Source: Rutidosis leptorrhynchoides (lineage: Eukaryota; Streptophyta; Magnoliopsida; Asterales; Asteraceae). From it: a stretch of DNA of 64,000 bases. The notes beneath the pieces were generated by a model. It worked only from the letters and a program-made list of their open reading frames with translations. It ran no database searches and was not told the DNA's origin. The stretch is from assembly GCF_046630445.1 (NCBI RefSeq), contig NC_092341.1, positions 291,814,501-291,878,500 on the forward strand. Direction: 5' to 3'. The position numbers and the translations under genes are program-made. How positions within the stretch are numbered: the stretch's first letter is position 1; every line of letters starts with the position of its first letter. Positions 1 through 13,310 of this stretch are shown here, piece by piece.

Positions 1-1357
1 GTTGTAGAAATTGAATCAAAGTTTGAATATGAATATTACCTTGAATTAGAAAGATAACGTACTGTAAATAACAAAGGTTCCTTGATCTTAGATGATTACT
101 TGGAATGGATTAGAAAGCTTGGAAGTAAACTTGCAAACTTGGTAGTATTCTTGATTTTTATGAAACTATACTTATGGAATTTATGAAGAATACTTAGAAC
201 TTGAAGATGGAACTTGAGAGAGATTAATTAGATGAATAAAATTGAAGAATTAAAGTGTTTATAGGTGTTTTTGGTCGTTGGTATATGGATTAGATATAAA
301 GGATATGTAATTTTGTTTTCATGTAAATAAGTCTTGAATGATTACTAATATTTTTGTAGTTTTATGAGATATTTCATGCTAGTTGCCAAATGATGGTTCC
401 AACATGTGTTAGGTGACTCATATGGGCTGCTAAGAGCTGATCATTGGAGTGTATATACCAATAGTACATACATCTAAAAGCTGTGTATTGTACGAGTACA
501 AATACGGGTGCATACGAGTAGAATTGTTGATGAAACTGAACGAAGATGTAATTGTAAGCATTTTTGTTAAGTAGAAGTACTTTGATATGTATCTTGAAGT
601 CTTTCAAAAGTGTAAGAATACATATCAAAACACAACATGTATATACATTCTAATGGAGTCGTTAAGTCTTCGTTAGTTGTTACATGTAAGTGTTGTTTTG
701 AAACCTTTAAGTTAACGATCTTAATTAATGTTGTTAACCCAATGTTTATTATATCAAATGAGATGTTAAATTATTATATTATCATGATATTATGATGTAT
801 GAATATCTTTTAATATGATATATATATTAAAATATCGTTACAACGATAATCGTTACATATAAGTCTTGTTTCGTAATTCTTGAGTTAGTAGTCTTGTTTT
901 TTACATATGTAGTTCATTGTTAACACACTTAATAATATATTTAAATATCATTTTATCATGTTAAATATAGTGTATCAATATCTTAATATGATATATATGT
1001 ATTTAGTAGACGTTATCATAACGATAATCGTTATATATATCATTTCGAGTTTCTTAACTTAGTAATCTCATTTCGTATGTATATCACACATTGTTAATGT
1101 ATTTAGTGAGATACTTACTCATCATAATCTTATGTCAACCATATATATATGTCTATATATACCACAACATGTAGTTTTTACAATTTTGTAACGTTCGTGA
1201 ATCGCCGGTCAACTTGGGTGATCAATTGTCTATATGAAACTTATTTCATTTAATCAAGTCTTAACAAGTTTATTGCTTAACACATTGGAAACATTTAGTC
1301 ATGTAAATATTAATCTCAATTAATATATATAAACATGGAAAAGTTCGGGTCACTACA
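1..1357 (-). repeat. Family-B LTR, partial (runs off window start)
   Basis: This is the inverted counterpart of the start of the solo LTR at 56056: the same sequence runs in reverse from about 57470 down to 56056. The LTR start, TGTAGTGACCCGAAC in its own sense, is seen here as the reverse complement ending at 1357. The U5 end lies outside the window, so it cannot be told whether this is a solo LTR or part of a full element. A short frame at 374-628 recurs in the copy at 56841-57095 only because both are LTR copies; there is no other sign of coding. Confidence 0.9.
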
Positions 1358-1963
1358 ACACAAGAAGCAACACGGAAAATCCTGTAGAGGCAGCAACAAA
1401 AAGACTTATTAAAATTCATTGTGTTTTGCTACTTCATGAGCAACACGATTTTGCTACTCTTTGTGCAACATGGTTTTGCTACTCCATTGGTAACAAGGAT
1501 TTGCTACTCCCTCTTAGAGGTAGCAAGAAAAACACTTGACACGAAAAGTGTACTGTACAAGTTTTAGTAGAATACGAAAAGAGTATTCCTCTAACCACTT
1601 ATGATATATTTTTGGAAATAATAAGTTTTGTTTATGGAAAAGATTATTATACTAACCACTTTGAATATTATGAGAGATATTTATGGAGAGTCAATTTGCG
1701 TCTATATATACATAGACGATTATTCATGAGAGATGCACAATATGAAATTCAAAATACTATTCTGCAAACTGTTCTTGTTTTTTGCTGAAAACAAGAACAT
1801 AACATCCGTCTTATCCCAAAGTGATATTCGTGTAACCCATGCAATAAGGATTGAATAATTACTTTCAGAAAGTAATACCATGATTCAGTGATTTATCCAG
1901 TTAACGATTATTTTACCCTACACGAAAAGTTAAAACCTCCAACACTATGTATATAATATAATA
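1358..1963. other. Unassigned spacer between two LTR elements
   Basis: No gene is visible. Positions 1424-1530 hold about four imperfect units of roughly 31 bp built around TTTTGCTACT and GCAACA. A perfect 11-bp hairpin (GTTCTTGTTTT / AAAACAAGAAC) lies at 1769-1796. The stretch could be the remnant of an older copia-type LTR, because it has a TATA-like run followed by a structured, pyrimidine-rich leader, but no terminus or primer site supports that. Confidence 0.4.
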
Positions 1964-2250
1964 TGTGACAACCCGAAAATTTCTGACCAAATTTAAACTT
2001 AATCTTCATATGTTTCCGATACGATAAGCAAAGTCTATAAGGTTGAGTCTTAAAAATCTTGAACTGTTTATATGGAATCATTTAACCTGTGACTATTCTC
2101 GACGATTCACGAACAATTAATTGTAAATAGATATGTGTGTATGTATATAGATAATAATTCAAAATATAATTTGAAGTATTATATGTTGTTATTATTAAAA
2201 ATTTATAAAATAAAAAATAGGATATTATAATAATTATTATTTAAAATATA

Positions 2251-2252
<2 letters not shown>

Positions 2253-2318
<66 letters not shown>
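2253..2318. repeat. (TA)n microsatellite in 5' LTR
   Basis: An almost uninterrupted TA run. The matching place in the 3' LTR (about 10618-10630) has only a few units, so the tract changed length after the two LTRs were made identical at insertion. Confidence 0.9.
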
Positions 2319-2322
<4 letters not shown>

Positions 2323-3271
2323 TATATATAAATAATGTATATTAAAAATAAATATTAAATGATTGTAATACTCGTTAGATGTTCCAATTGATATTAAGCA
2401 AGTTAAATTTAAACTTATGTAATTTTAAAATAGACGGTGATACGAAAATGGGTTATATAAATTAAAGGCTTATTAAAAAATATATATATTTAGGAACTAT
2501 TTGTTGAATTTTAAAACTTTTTTACTTAGGGTTGGGAGTGAATAATTAATGAAATTTTTATTTAATAGTTAATGACCAAATTTTATACCATAGTGACTGA
2601 AATAAATAAAGGTAATTATTATAAAAATTTGAGATTTTTCTGAGTACTTTTATCCGTCACTGATTACCAACGGAACGCGATATAACATCCGTAATTAAAC
2701 TGACAATAATAAGAAAACTAATAAGAGGCGGCTAATATATTTTTATTATTATACGTTAATTGCATGTTTTTAGAGATATATATTATCAAAATAAGGTTGA
2801 TGGCACATACTATTGATCTTGTGAATGGAATTAAGTTGTACGATTAGTGGGAACCTATAAATTGATTGATTGACATTATAATTAATCTGATAGAGACGTT
2901 TGCTATTTTATTAATCTAGAGAATAGATGTAAGACTTCACTCAAATTTTATATTAGGTGTCAAGATTCCAAATCTTAAATCTTAACTAACCGGGGATTTC
3001 AATAATATACCTACTAGAAGTTACAATGGAGAAGACAAGACATAGAAATACAGGTTGTATAAATAAATACTTAAAGCATTAAAACTAGGAGAGTGAAAAT
3101 GAAATATATCATATACATACATATATATGAACACCATCACTTCACATGTGAAATAGTTTTGTTTAGATATTTTAAGTCCATTATATGCCAGCTTTCATAT
3201 CTTTAAAAAAAAAATATGGGAAATAGATTATTTAAGTACTACTTTTGTTCGTTACACCATATTTTAATTTA

Positions 3272-3279
3272 TATATAAA
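3272..3279 (+). promoter_or_regulatory. Probable LTR TATA box (TATATAAA), family A
   Basis: TATATAAATACAC lies in a GC-richer context and is followed by a C-rich, CCACAC-containing leader. It is conserved in the other LTR at 11571-11579. It is the best candidate for the U3/R promoter of this LTR. Confidence 0.5.
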
Positions 3280-4746
3280 TACACATGTCCATGCATTAGC
3301 CTTAACCACACAAGTTATTTTCCTTTTAACCCACATCCCACATGCACTTACCCACTAAAGAACCACTACACTTTATTAATTATCCATGTTATCCACCACA
3401 CCCTAGAATTAGTCAACATGGAATACTGATTCCATTTACAAAGCAATGAACTAGTCTATTTCCATGATAGAATTGACATGTGAATTGTCAAAAGTAGAAT
3501 TAGGAAAGAAACAACAAACTTTCACGAGATATATTAAATCAATAAAGGCAACTACTGTTGCCTTTTGTTACTAAGTGAGAATTTAACTTATAGGTAGAGT
3601 GGATGAATCATATAACAAACGCAACACATATTTTTTTTTTCTGCTATTCGATTTCCAAACAACTACTACTATACGACACCAACACTTCATCTTATTCCTC
3701 TGCTACAACTCGAGAAATTTCTTTTTCAGTTCCATGATTATGCATATTTATATCTCCATCTTCCTCAAATATAAACCTAATATCACCTATCACCACCGCC
3801 TAAAACCCTACTCGTCACCCTTCCTCTACCACGTAACCATCGCTCACCACCTTGTTGTTTTAATCTACTCAAGACCCATTAAACCATCGCCAACTTCGAA
3901 CCTTTTATTGCTACTTCTTTGTTGTCTGTCTGCCAAACACCATAAGAACACCCCAACAACTGCAAAAACTGCTGTCTTTGTTCCTGCATTTGTCCCGTTC
4001 GAAAACCCATACAAAGCCACCCTCTTCGCCATCGAACCTATTTAATCACCATCATTGAAGCCACTGCTACAGCTACTATGTTTATCGTTTCTATAATTAT
4101 TTGAACACCAATACACTTCAAACAAACCACAACACCTGCTGATTCGTTGCTACTCTAATCCGTCTGTTTATTGCTACAATTCGTAACCACAAACCACCAT
4201 CAAACCCGTTGAAATCCTTGATGTTACTATGCAAAACCCATTGTATGTTTACTGCTGCAACGATTACTATTGTTTTCTTTTACAACCAAACACCATCAAA
4301 CCAATTACCTCTTTACTATTTTGGTTCATATGATCACCAAAGACTGCTGCAGTAAGCTTATTTTTCTGTTTCTATTTTACGAATGGAAAATAAAGAAGAT
4401 GATGGTGACAGTGATATGAAAATAATGATGATGAAGAGATTGATTGTTCGTGTTTCTAATCGAGCTATTTTATCCATTATATAATCTTTATTATGGCCGA
4501 CAATTACTCACCTTATAACCCTACTTGTTTATAAAAAAAAAAGAGAAGTCGACTACTAAACTGTTTGCCTCGTTCCCTCCTTAGGTTATTGGGTCGTGTA
4601 ATTGTTTTGTTGATGGGCCGAAATCCTATTTGATGTTGGGCCAAGAGTTAAGAATAATGATGATGGTTACCTGATCGAATTAAAAAAAAAACAGAAAGTA
4701 ATACGAGAGATATATGTATTAGTCGTGTAATAAATCAGGAAAGCAT

Positions 4747-4820
4747 GGATGGACGGATGGTTTTGGGGTGTTAGTGTTTAGCGCGAGGTTGCGGGTTCGA
4801 GCCCGGCTCGGGTCATTTAT
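4747..4820 (+). repeat. tRNA-like (Pol III B-box) segment within LTR
   Basis: The stretch around GCGGGTTCGAGCCCGGC matches a Pol III B box (GGTTCGANNCC), preceded by TTAGTGTTTAGCGCGAGG, which only loosely resembles an A box. The 3' LTR has the same segment (about 13065-13120) with GGTTCGATCCC. It could be a SINE head carried in the LTR or a chance match; no full cloverleaf can be drawn. Confidence 0.35.
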
Positions 4821-4927
4821 TTTTTTTAGGAAGGCTTTTAAAGGTAGTTTTCAATATCATTATTATTATTATTGTTGTTATAATGATTATTATTATAATT
4901 ATTAACATTGTTATTAATATGTTTTTG

Positions 4928-4972
<45 letters not shown>
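4928..4972. repeat. (ATT)n microsatellite in 5' LTR
   Basis: A run of ATT units about 45 bp long. The corresponding run in the 3' LTR (13231-13309) is nearly twice as long. Poly-isoleucine frames across these runs are artefacts. Confidence 0.9.
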
Positions 4973-4974
<2 letters not shown>

Positions 4975-6545
4975 CATCATCATCATTAAAACTAATATAA
5001 TTAAGATTATGAATATTAAGAATAAAAATTATAAATATATATATTATTATAAGAGTAATTAAAGTTAAGTTATGGTTTAAATGGATTGTTAAATTATTAT
5101 CACTACTAGTATTATCATTAATAGTATTTTTAGTATTATCATTTAGATTATTATTAGTATTAACAATTTTATTAAAATTATCATTTTTTATTAAAAAATA
5201 TCATTTTTATTTATCATTATTAGTATTATCATTAATATCATTTTTTATCATTAACATGACTTTTATTATTATTATTATTAACATTAGTTTATCAACTAAA
5301 CATTAAATACATAAAAACATGTTTGAGGCATAATATGATTATATTAGTATTACATAAAATCTTAGGATAAAAATATTAACAATTATTATATAAATATCAC
5401 ATATAACAAATTATTGATTTTTGATATAATACTAATTACTTATATACATGTATTAATATAACTATATGTATAAATATTAATTATTTTATAAAATAAATAT
5501 ATGTAACATATAATTGAAGATATAATATATAAGTAAAGAATAAATATATATATTATCTTAATTAGTAGTGGGTATGAATATTATATATTTAAAACACTTA
5601 ATAAATAAGTATTATATAACTAATAGATGGAATTATGTGATTATATATTTTAATATATATACCTGATATAGGTTCGTGAATCCGAGGCCAACCCTACACT
5701 TGTTCAATGTCGACATATGTATTTTTACTACAAAATACAGTATTGTGAGTTTTATTTGCTCCATTTTTAAATGCTTTTGCAATATATATTTTTGAGACTG
5801 AGAATACATGCGCTGCTTTTATAAATGTTTTACGAAATAGACACAAGTTATCGAAACTACATTCTATGGTTGGATTATCGAATCGAATATCACCCCTTTT
5901 AGCTTGGTAGCCTAAGAATTAGGGAACAGACACCCTAATTGACGCGAATCCTAAAGGTAGATCTACGGGCCCTAACTCCCCCCATACTGGAAAATGGTAT
6001 GCTTTAGTACTTCGAGTTATTAATACAGATGGATTTCTGTTTTGGAGATATTCTATATGCATGATGTTAATGTCGGTTACCAGGTGTTCAATCCATATGA
6101 ATGATTTTTAAACACTTGCGAGTGTATGATTATTGAATAAAGGAAATCTTGTGGTCTATTAAAATTATGGAAATGATTGATTATGATAAACTAATAAACT
6201 CACCAACCTTTTGGTTGACACTTGAAAGCATGTTTATTCTCAGGTATTAAAGAAATCTTCCGCTGTACATTGGCTCATTTTAGAGATATTACTTGGAGTC
6301 ATTCATGACATATTTCAAAAGACGTTGCATTCGAGTCGTTGAGTTCATCAAGATTATTATTAAGTCAACTATAGTTGGATATATTATGAAATGGTATGCA
6401 TACCGTCAACTTTCGATGTAATGAAAGTTTGTCTTTTAAAAACGAATGCAATGTTTGTAAAATGTATCATATAGAGGTCAAGTACCTCGCGATGTAACCA
6501 AATGTAATGTATTCATCCAGATGGATTAGGACGGGTCATTTCAGG

Positions 6546-6557
6546 TGGTATCAGAGT
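6546..6557 (+). promoter_or_regulatory. Primer-binding site (initiator Met-tRNA type), family A
   Basis: TGGTATCAGAGT starts two bases after the 5' LTR end and is complementary to the 3' end of plant initiator methionine tRNA through TGGTATCAGAG. Minus-strand DNA synthesis would begin here. Confidence 0.85.
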
Positions 6558-6948
6558 GGTGGTCTTAGCGAACCAGGTCTTGCATTAGTGTGTCTAACTG
6601 ATAGTTGTTTAGATGCATTAGTGAGTCTGGACTTCGACCGTGTCTGCATGTCAAAAGTTTTGCTTATCATTTTGTGTCAAAAATTACCTGCTTATCATTC
6701 TTAGGGAATCACTTGCTTATCACTCTTAGTCTAGACACATCATGCTGCATTGATTGCATGAATAGTGTATAGACAAAATCCATATCTTAGCATATCTATT
6801 ACTGTAGACTTTATCTGACACGTTTCCTTAATTCCCTCCATATTCTACGGGATCTTCTGTACTATATTTAGGTATTCTATGCAATTAGAATATCATCTGA
6901 TATCCGAAAATCATTTCATATCGAAAATCCTTTATCAAACCGTACAAG

Positions 6949-7458
6949 ACGGAACTCGCAACTAGTTCAAATTCCTTAGATTCCGACAGCTATTCTGATA
7001 TGGATTTCGACTCAATCTCGGAAGACAGTGTAATCAGAATGGATCAACCAATTAATCATCACCAATTCATCTGATGGGTTCGTAGACGACTTAACCGATG
7101 GAGACGCAAAGAAGGCGATCCTTTCCATCCACCACATTCATCTCTTGGCGAAGAACCTGAAGCATTTACCGGTGAACCCATTCGAAACACCATTTCCACA
7201 CTCATTTCCAGAGTATCTCGCCACGATTATATTTTATCTAAAATTCTAACCCTTATTCATCCGCTCGTTCCGACCGACAATCATCCCGGAGTAATGGAAG
7301 AAGTCAATGAGATTCGCGCTCGAGTAATAAATTTGGAGAATATGGTGCAAAACTTACCAGCTTCAACAACACCACCAGCACCAACAGTACCACCAACATC
7401 GACACCAGTACCATCAATAATCCATGCCTCAACATCTCATTCTGTACCTCGAGTATAA
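6949..7458 (+). pseudogene. Broken copy of the family A/C element ORF
   Basis: This frame is the counterpart of the intact 177-codon ORF at 48690-49223. It is open over 170 codons except for two faults: the start codon position reads ACG instead of ATG, and a TGA stop sits at 7072-7074. The N-terminal part is Ser/Asp-rich, a helical central part follows, and the C-terminus is Pro/Thr-rich before a TAA at 7456-7458. No zinc knuckle or enzyme motif is present. It may be a degenerate gag N-terminus or an accessory protein of these pol-less elements. Family membership is clear from the paired copy; function is unknown. Confidence 0.65.
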
Positions 7459-10328
7459 TCATCGTTCTACGTATCGTTGTACATCAATTATATTCATTCT
7501 TCATGGTGATTATGTAATCTCTAATGTTTTAGAGATTATAAATTCTCGTTCCAACGGCAAATCAAATGAGTTTAATATTACATTAACTCATTAAATCCAT
7601 GATTACATCTGAAGAGAATATATATGTAAGTATATTTTCATAAAGATTGTAAATAAAAATTTTTTTTTGTACAAACAATTAATGGTGAAAATATTTTAAC
7701 GGGTAGGTAATACCCGAGGAATATTTAGATTTCACATTAATAAGTTACACTGTACATTCTTCGAATCTGATTCAACAGTCATTTACTATCCTACCTACAT
7801 CCACAGATATACGAATCCGTTTACCACAGAATAACCATTTTTATACAATTTCATATTTGGATTTTGACCTATCAGAATCCAACAAGTGGCATAATGAAGA
7901 AAACATTGGACAAAAATAAAATTTGTTAGAAACAAACAATTTAACTATGAGAAGAATTTTGATAAGAATCCACGCTAACTGTTCCTAGCTAACTGATTGA
8001 TTCCGTATTACATTTTAGTTATCGCAATTTAAATTCTCACAATTTTATTTATCGTCATTTAATTTCTATTATTTATTTTACGCACTTTAAATATCGGGAC
8101 ACGTATACAAGGTTTTGACATATCATGTCGACGCATCTATATATATTATTTGGAATAACCATAGACACTCTATATGCAGTAATGATCGAGTTCTCTATAC
8201 AGGGTTGAGGTTGATTCTATAATAATATATATACTTTGAGTTGTGATCGAGTCTGAGACATGTACAAGGGTCACGATATGTATTAATTAATTCGAATATT
8301 ATAAACAATATATGAATTATTGAATTAGTAACTGTGGACTGCTAACTGTGGACTACCAACATTGGACAATTAAAATGAATTAAAATATTGATTATAACAT
8401 ATTTAACTAAACAATTCTTCAAGTTTGCCACTTGATTTCATCTTAAACTTCATTTGTATCTTGCCGATTACAATCCGCGTTCAAACCTTTCATGATTCTT
8501 GAAAACACCTCAACCGAGAGGATGAACCAACCGCACTTCATCTACGGAAGAAAAGATTGATGCATATAGTTATGCACCTGAAAACACTCGGAACCTGAGT
8601 AAACGTTTAACACGTATCTGTGCTAGCTCCTTTGGCATTGTTATTACCGAAAATAACTTTGCAATTCCTTTTCAAATTAGCCAATTTTGTCACAGCTCCA
8701 GTAATTCAATTCGATCTTTCATTCGAATTAACCTTATTATAGCCTTGATATATAAGTTTGCTTTTCGTCATCATTACCGAGAAACCGTTTAAATCTCACC
8801 ACATTAGCAGAAACTTATCAGCAACTTCATTACTCATTGGCTTAAGTCGCTCCAAAGAACCATGATATTTGTTCATTAAAACCCTATCATATACTCATCC
8901 GCATCTGGTAACAAGAATTGCCATACCAATTACCGGGAATTAGCAAATCTGTATTTTGAATCTCGCAACGTTTCTACATCAACAGTTATATGTATACATA
9001 TAACATTTATCTCTTAGAATTATGACCTTCTATTCAGAAATTCTGAAAAAGCACCCAGTCTACGAATCAACACTCCAAATTTTGAAAATACTGATAAATC
9101 AGCAAAAACTGTAAACGACGATAACAACCAAAAGTTTGATGATAAAGAATGAAGTGTTGGAAACACTCAATGAAAAATTTGGTAATGAAAAAAAAAACAG
9201 ATTAAGCAAACCATGAAGGAGAACAAGGCCAAATACAAGGACCATACCATATATTCAAAGAATCCAGGTAATTCTGGATCCGATGAAACCTTCAACGAAT
9301 ATCTTGCTCCGTACTCATGTTAAAATCCTGCGGAAAATCTTTCTTCATCAACCATCGAACTTAGAAATTCCAAAATATCATCATAAATATCTTCGATATT
9401 TCTGAAGATATTTTCATAAATATTCTCGTACGAAATTATTTATCTCTTCGTGCTATCTATATTACATCATAAAGGAAACTAATTTAGTTTCTAAATTTAT
9501 TTAAAATTTAAGTTTGAATTATGAATGATTTTGAAGTAGTGTTGGAAATTGATGCATGAGTTAGTATAATATAATGACACCTGACCAACGTGATTATATT
9601 ACAGTAAGTCATGCCGAGTTTCTAATGAAACGTGATGATTCACAGAATATAACGTCATCATGTGCCATGTTACACGACTCTTACATTCTATCTAATATAA
9701 ATGAACATATCAAGAACATAACTACTTGATAGTTCTATCTTTTCTCCTGAAATCTGATAATTTAACCAATCAAGATCGTGTTATTACAATCTCACTCTTA
9801 GAACACTAGACATGTTCATTCGAAACTCCATACCTATGAATTCTGGACCATTACTTGCTCTACTTGAAATCGGGAAGAGAAAACGAAAGCATGGAGCATA
9901 TTGACGAATGTTTTAGAAGTATGAATTAAGAAAGAAAGTATAGAAGATAGATGTATGGAAATAAGGAAATGAAGAGGGTGGATTTAAAGTGAAATATCCG
10001 ACAGAGTAATCGAAATGGATTATTGCATTTAACCAAAGAAGATTCTAATTTCTTTAATTTCTGAAGAATCAAATTTTATTACAAAGATTTCTTCTAAATT
10101 CCTTGAATTTCGTAAATTCAACCATGACTACGTCAAAATTTAAGACGAACTTCATTTTTCGTTTTACTCTTTTGTGATAGCTTCACTCGTACTCTTCGCG
10201 AAATTCGAATTATATTATCCATATTATTCAATGATGATAAAACTCTATTTATCAACTCATATTCGTCATGAAAACATTTTATTGTTAGCCATGACCACCT
10301 CACTCAAATTTCGAGACGAAATTTCTTT
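7459..10328 (+). other. Non-coding interior of family-A element
   Basis: No frame of interest is visible. Position 7698-7716 holds a purine-tract-like hairpin (AACGGGTAGGTA followed by TACCCG). Segments around 9110-9330 and 9840-9960 correspond to 24060-23800 and 23400-23000 (reverse) in family C, showing common descent. The stretch of family C that encodes a 57-residue membrane protein is missing here near 9895-9935. Confidence 0.6.
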
Positions 10329-10341
10329 AACGGGTAGGTAC
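10329..10341 (+). promoter_or_regulatory. Polypurine tract, family A
   Basis: AACGGGTAGGTAC abuts the 3' LTR start at 10342, the expected place of the plus-strand primer. The same motif abuts the 3' LTRs of families B and C. Confidence 0.75.
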
Positions 10342-13227
10342 TGTGACAACCCGGAAATTTCTGACCAAATTTAAACTTAATATTCATATGTTTTCGATAT
10401 GATAAGTAAAGTCTATAAGGTTGAATCTTAAAAATCTTGAACTGTTTATATGGAATCATTTAACCTGTGACTATTTTCAACGATTCACAAACAATTAATT
10501 GTAAATAGATATGTGTGTATGTATATAGATAATAATTCGAAATATAATTTTGTTGTTATTATTAAAAATTTATAAAATAAAAAATAGGATATTATAATAA
10601 TTATTATTTAAAATATATCTATATATATATAAATAATGTATATTAAAAATAAATATTAAATGATTGTAATACTCGTTTGATGTTTCAATTGATATTAAGC
10701 AAGTTAAATTTAAACTTATGTAATTTTAAAATAGACGGTGATACGAAAATGGGTTATATAAATTAAAGGCTTATTAAAAAAAAAAATTTAGGAACTATTT
10801 GTTGAATTTCAAAACTTTTTTACTTGGGGTTGGGAGTGAATAATTAATGTAATTTTTATTTAATAGTTAATGACCAAATTTTATACCATAGTGACTGAAA
10901 TAAATAAAGGTAATTATTATAAAAATTTGAGATTTTTCTGAGTACTTTTATCCATCACTGATTACTAACGGAACGCAATATAACATCCGTAATTAAACTG
11001 ACAGTAATAAGAAAACTAATAAGAGGCCGCTAATATATTTTTATTATTATACGTTAATTGCATGTTTTTAGAGATATATATTATCAAAATAAGGTTGATG
11101 GCACATACTATTGATCTTGTGAATGGAATCAAGTTGTACGATTAGTGGGAACCTATAAATTGATTGAGTGACATTATAATTAATCTGATAGAGACGTTTG
11201 CTATTTTATTAATCTAGAGAATAGATGTAAGACTTCACTCAAATTTTATATTAGGTGTCAAGATTCCAAATCTTAAATCTTAACTAACTGAGGATTTCAA
11301 TAATATACCTCCTAGAAGTTACAATGGAGAAGACAAGACATAGAAATATAGGTTGTATAAATAAATACTTAAAGCATTAAAACTAGGAGAGTGAAAATGA
11401 AATATATCATATACATACATATATATGAACACCATCACTTCACATGTGAAATAGTTTTGTTTAGATATTTTAAGTCCATTATATGCCAGCTTTCTTATCT
11501 TTTAAAAAAATAATATGGGAAATAGATTATTTAAGTACTACTTTTGTTCGTTACACCATATTTTAACTTATATATAAATACACGTGTCCATGCATTAGCC
11601 TTAACCACACAAGTTATTTTCCTTTTAACCCACATCCCACATGCACTTACCCACTAAGAACCACTACACTTTATTAATTATCCATGTTATCCACCACACC
11701 CTAGAATTAGTCAACATGGAATACTGATTCCATTTACAAAGCAATGAACTAGTCTATTTCCATGATAGAATTGATGTGTGAATTGTCAAAAGTAGAATTA
11801 AGAAAGAAACAACAAACTTTCACGAGATATATTAAATCAATAAAGGCGACTACTGTTGTCTTTTGTTACTAAGTGAGAATTTAACTTATAGGTAGAGTGG
11901 ATGAATCATATAACAAACGCAACACATATTTTTTTCCTGCTATTCGATTTCCAAACAACTACTATTATACGACACTAACACTTCATCTTATTCCTCTGCT
12001 ACAGCTCGAGAAATTTCTTTTTCAGTTCCATGATTATGCATATTTATATCTCCATCTTCCTCAAATATAAACCCAATATCACCTATCACCACCGCCTAAA
12101 ACCCTACTCGTCACCCTTCCTCCACCACGTAACCATCACTCACCACCTTGTTGTTTTAATCTACTCAAGACCCATTAAACCATCGCCAACTTCGAACCTT
12201 TTATTGTTACTTCATTGTTGTCCATTTGCCAAACATCATAAGAACACCCCAACAACTGCAAAAACTGCTGCCTTTGTTCCTGCATTTGTCCCGTTCGAAA
12301 ACCCATACAAAGCCACCCTCTTCACCATCGAACCTATTTAATCACCATCATTGAAGCCACTGCTATAGCTGCTATGTTTATCGTTTCTATAATTATTCGA
12401 ACACCAATACACTTCAAACAAACCACAACACCTGTTGATTCGTTGGTACTCTAATCCGTCTGTTTATTGCTACAGTCCGTAACCAAAAACCACCATCAAA
12501 CCCGTTGAAATCCTTGATGTTACTATGCAAAACCCATTGTATGTTTACTGCTGCAACGATTACTATTGTTTTCTTTTACAACCAAACACCATCAAACCAA
12601 TTACCTCTTTACTATTTCGGTTCATATGATCACCAAAGACTGCTGCAATAAGCTTATTTTTCTGTTTCTATTTTACGAATGGAAAATAAAGAAGATGATG
12701 GTGACAGTGATATGAAAATAATGATGATGAAGAGATTGATTATTCCTATTTCTAATCGAGCTATTTTATCTATTATATAATCTTTATTATGGCCGACAAT
12801 TACCCACCTTATAACCCTACTCGTTTATAAAAAAAAAGAGAGAGAAGTCGACTACTAAACTGTTTACCTCGTTCCCTGCTTAGGTTATTGGGTCATGTAA
12901 TTCTTTTATTGTTGGGCCGAAATCCTGTTTGATGTTGGGCCAAGAGTTAAGAATAATGATGATGGTTACCTGATCGAATTAAAAAAAAAACAGAAAGTAA
13001 TACGAGAGATATATGTATTAGTCGTGTAATAAATCAGGAAAGCATGGATGGATGGATGGATGGTTTAGGGGTGTTAGTGTTTAGCGCGAGGTCACGGGTT
13101 CGATCCCGGCTCGGGTCATTTATTTTTTTTAGGAAGGCTTTTAAAGGTAGTTTTCAATATCATTATTATTATTATTATTATTGTTATAATGATTATTATT
13201 ATAATTATTAACATTGTTATTAATATG

Positions 13228-13310
<83 letters not shown>

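Larger units (their letters stand above)
1964..6543 (+). repeat. Family-A 5' LTR
   Basis: The 4580-bp LTR begins TGTGACAACCCGAAA and ends TCATTTCA directly before the primer site. A TATA box near 3272 implies that U3 is about 1.3 kb and R-U5 over 3 kb, which is unusually long. The downstream part holds an ATT microsatellite, a tRNA-like B box (about 4795) and the module shared with families B and C (5870-6490). The frame at 3599-4045 is only partly open in the other LTR (12030-12341) and has no recognisable domain, so it is not called as a gene. Confidence 0.9.

Noticed and set aside
374-628. 84-codon frame repeated at 56841-57095
   Set aside because: It recurs only because it lies in two copies of the same LTR; no domain, and other LTR copies break it.
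1424-1530. CRISPR-like spaced repeats
   Set aside because: Units are imperfect, few and in a plant nuclear context; no cas genes are expected or seen.
3599-4045. 148-codon frame in family-A 5' LTR
   Set aside because: It lies in LTR leader DNA, has a biased Ser/Pro/Thr/Leu make-up with no domain, and the matching 3' LTR frame is open only from 12030 to 12341.
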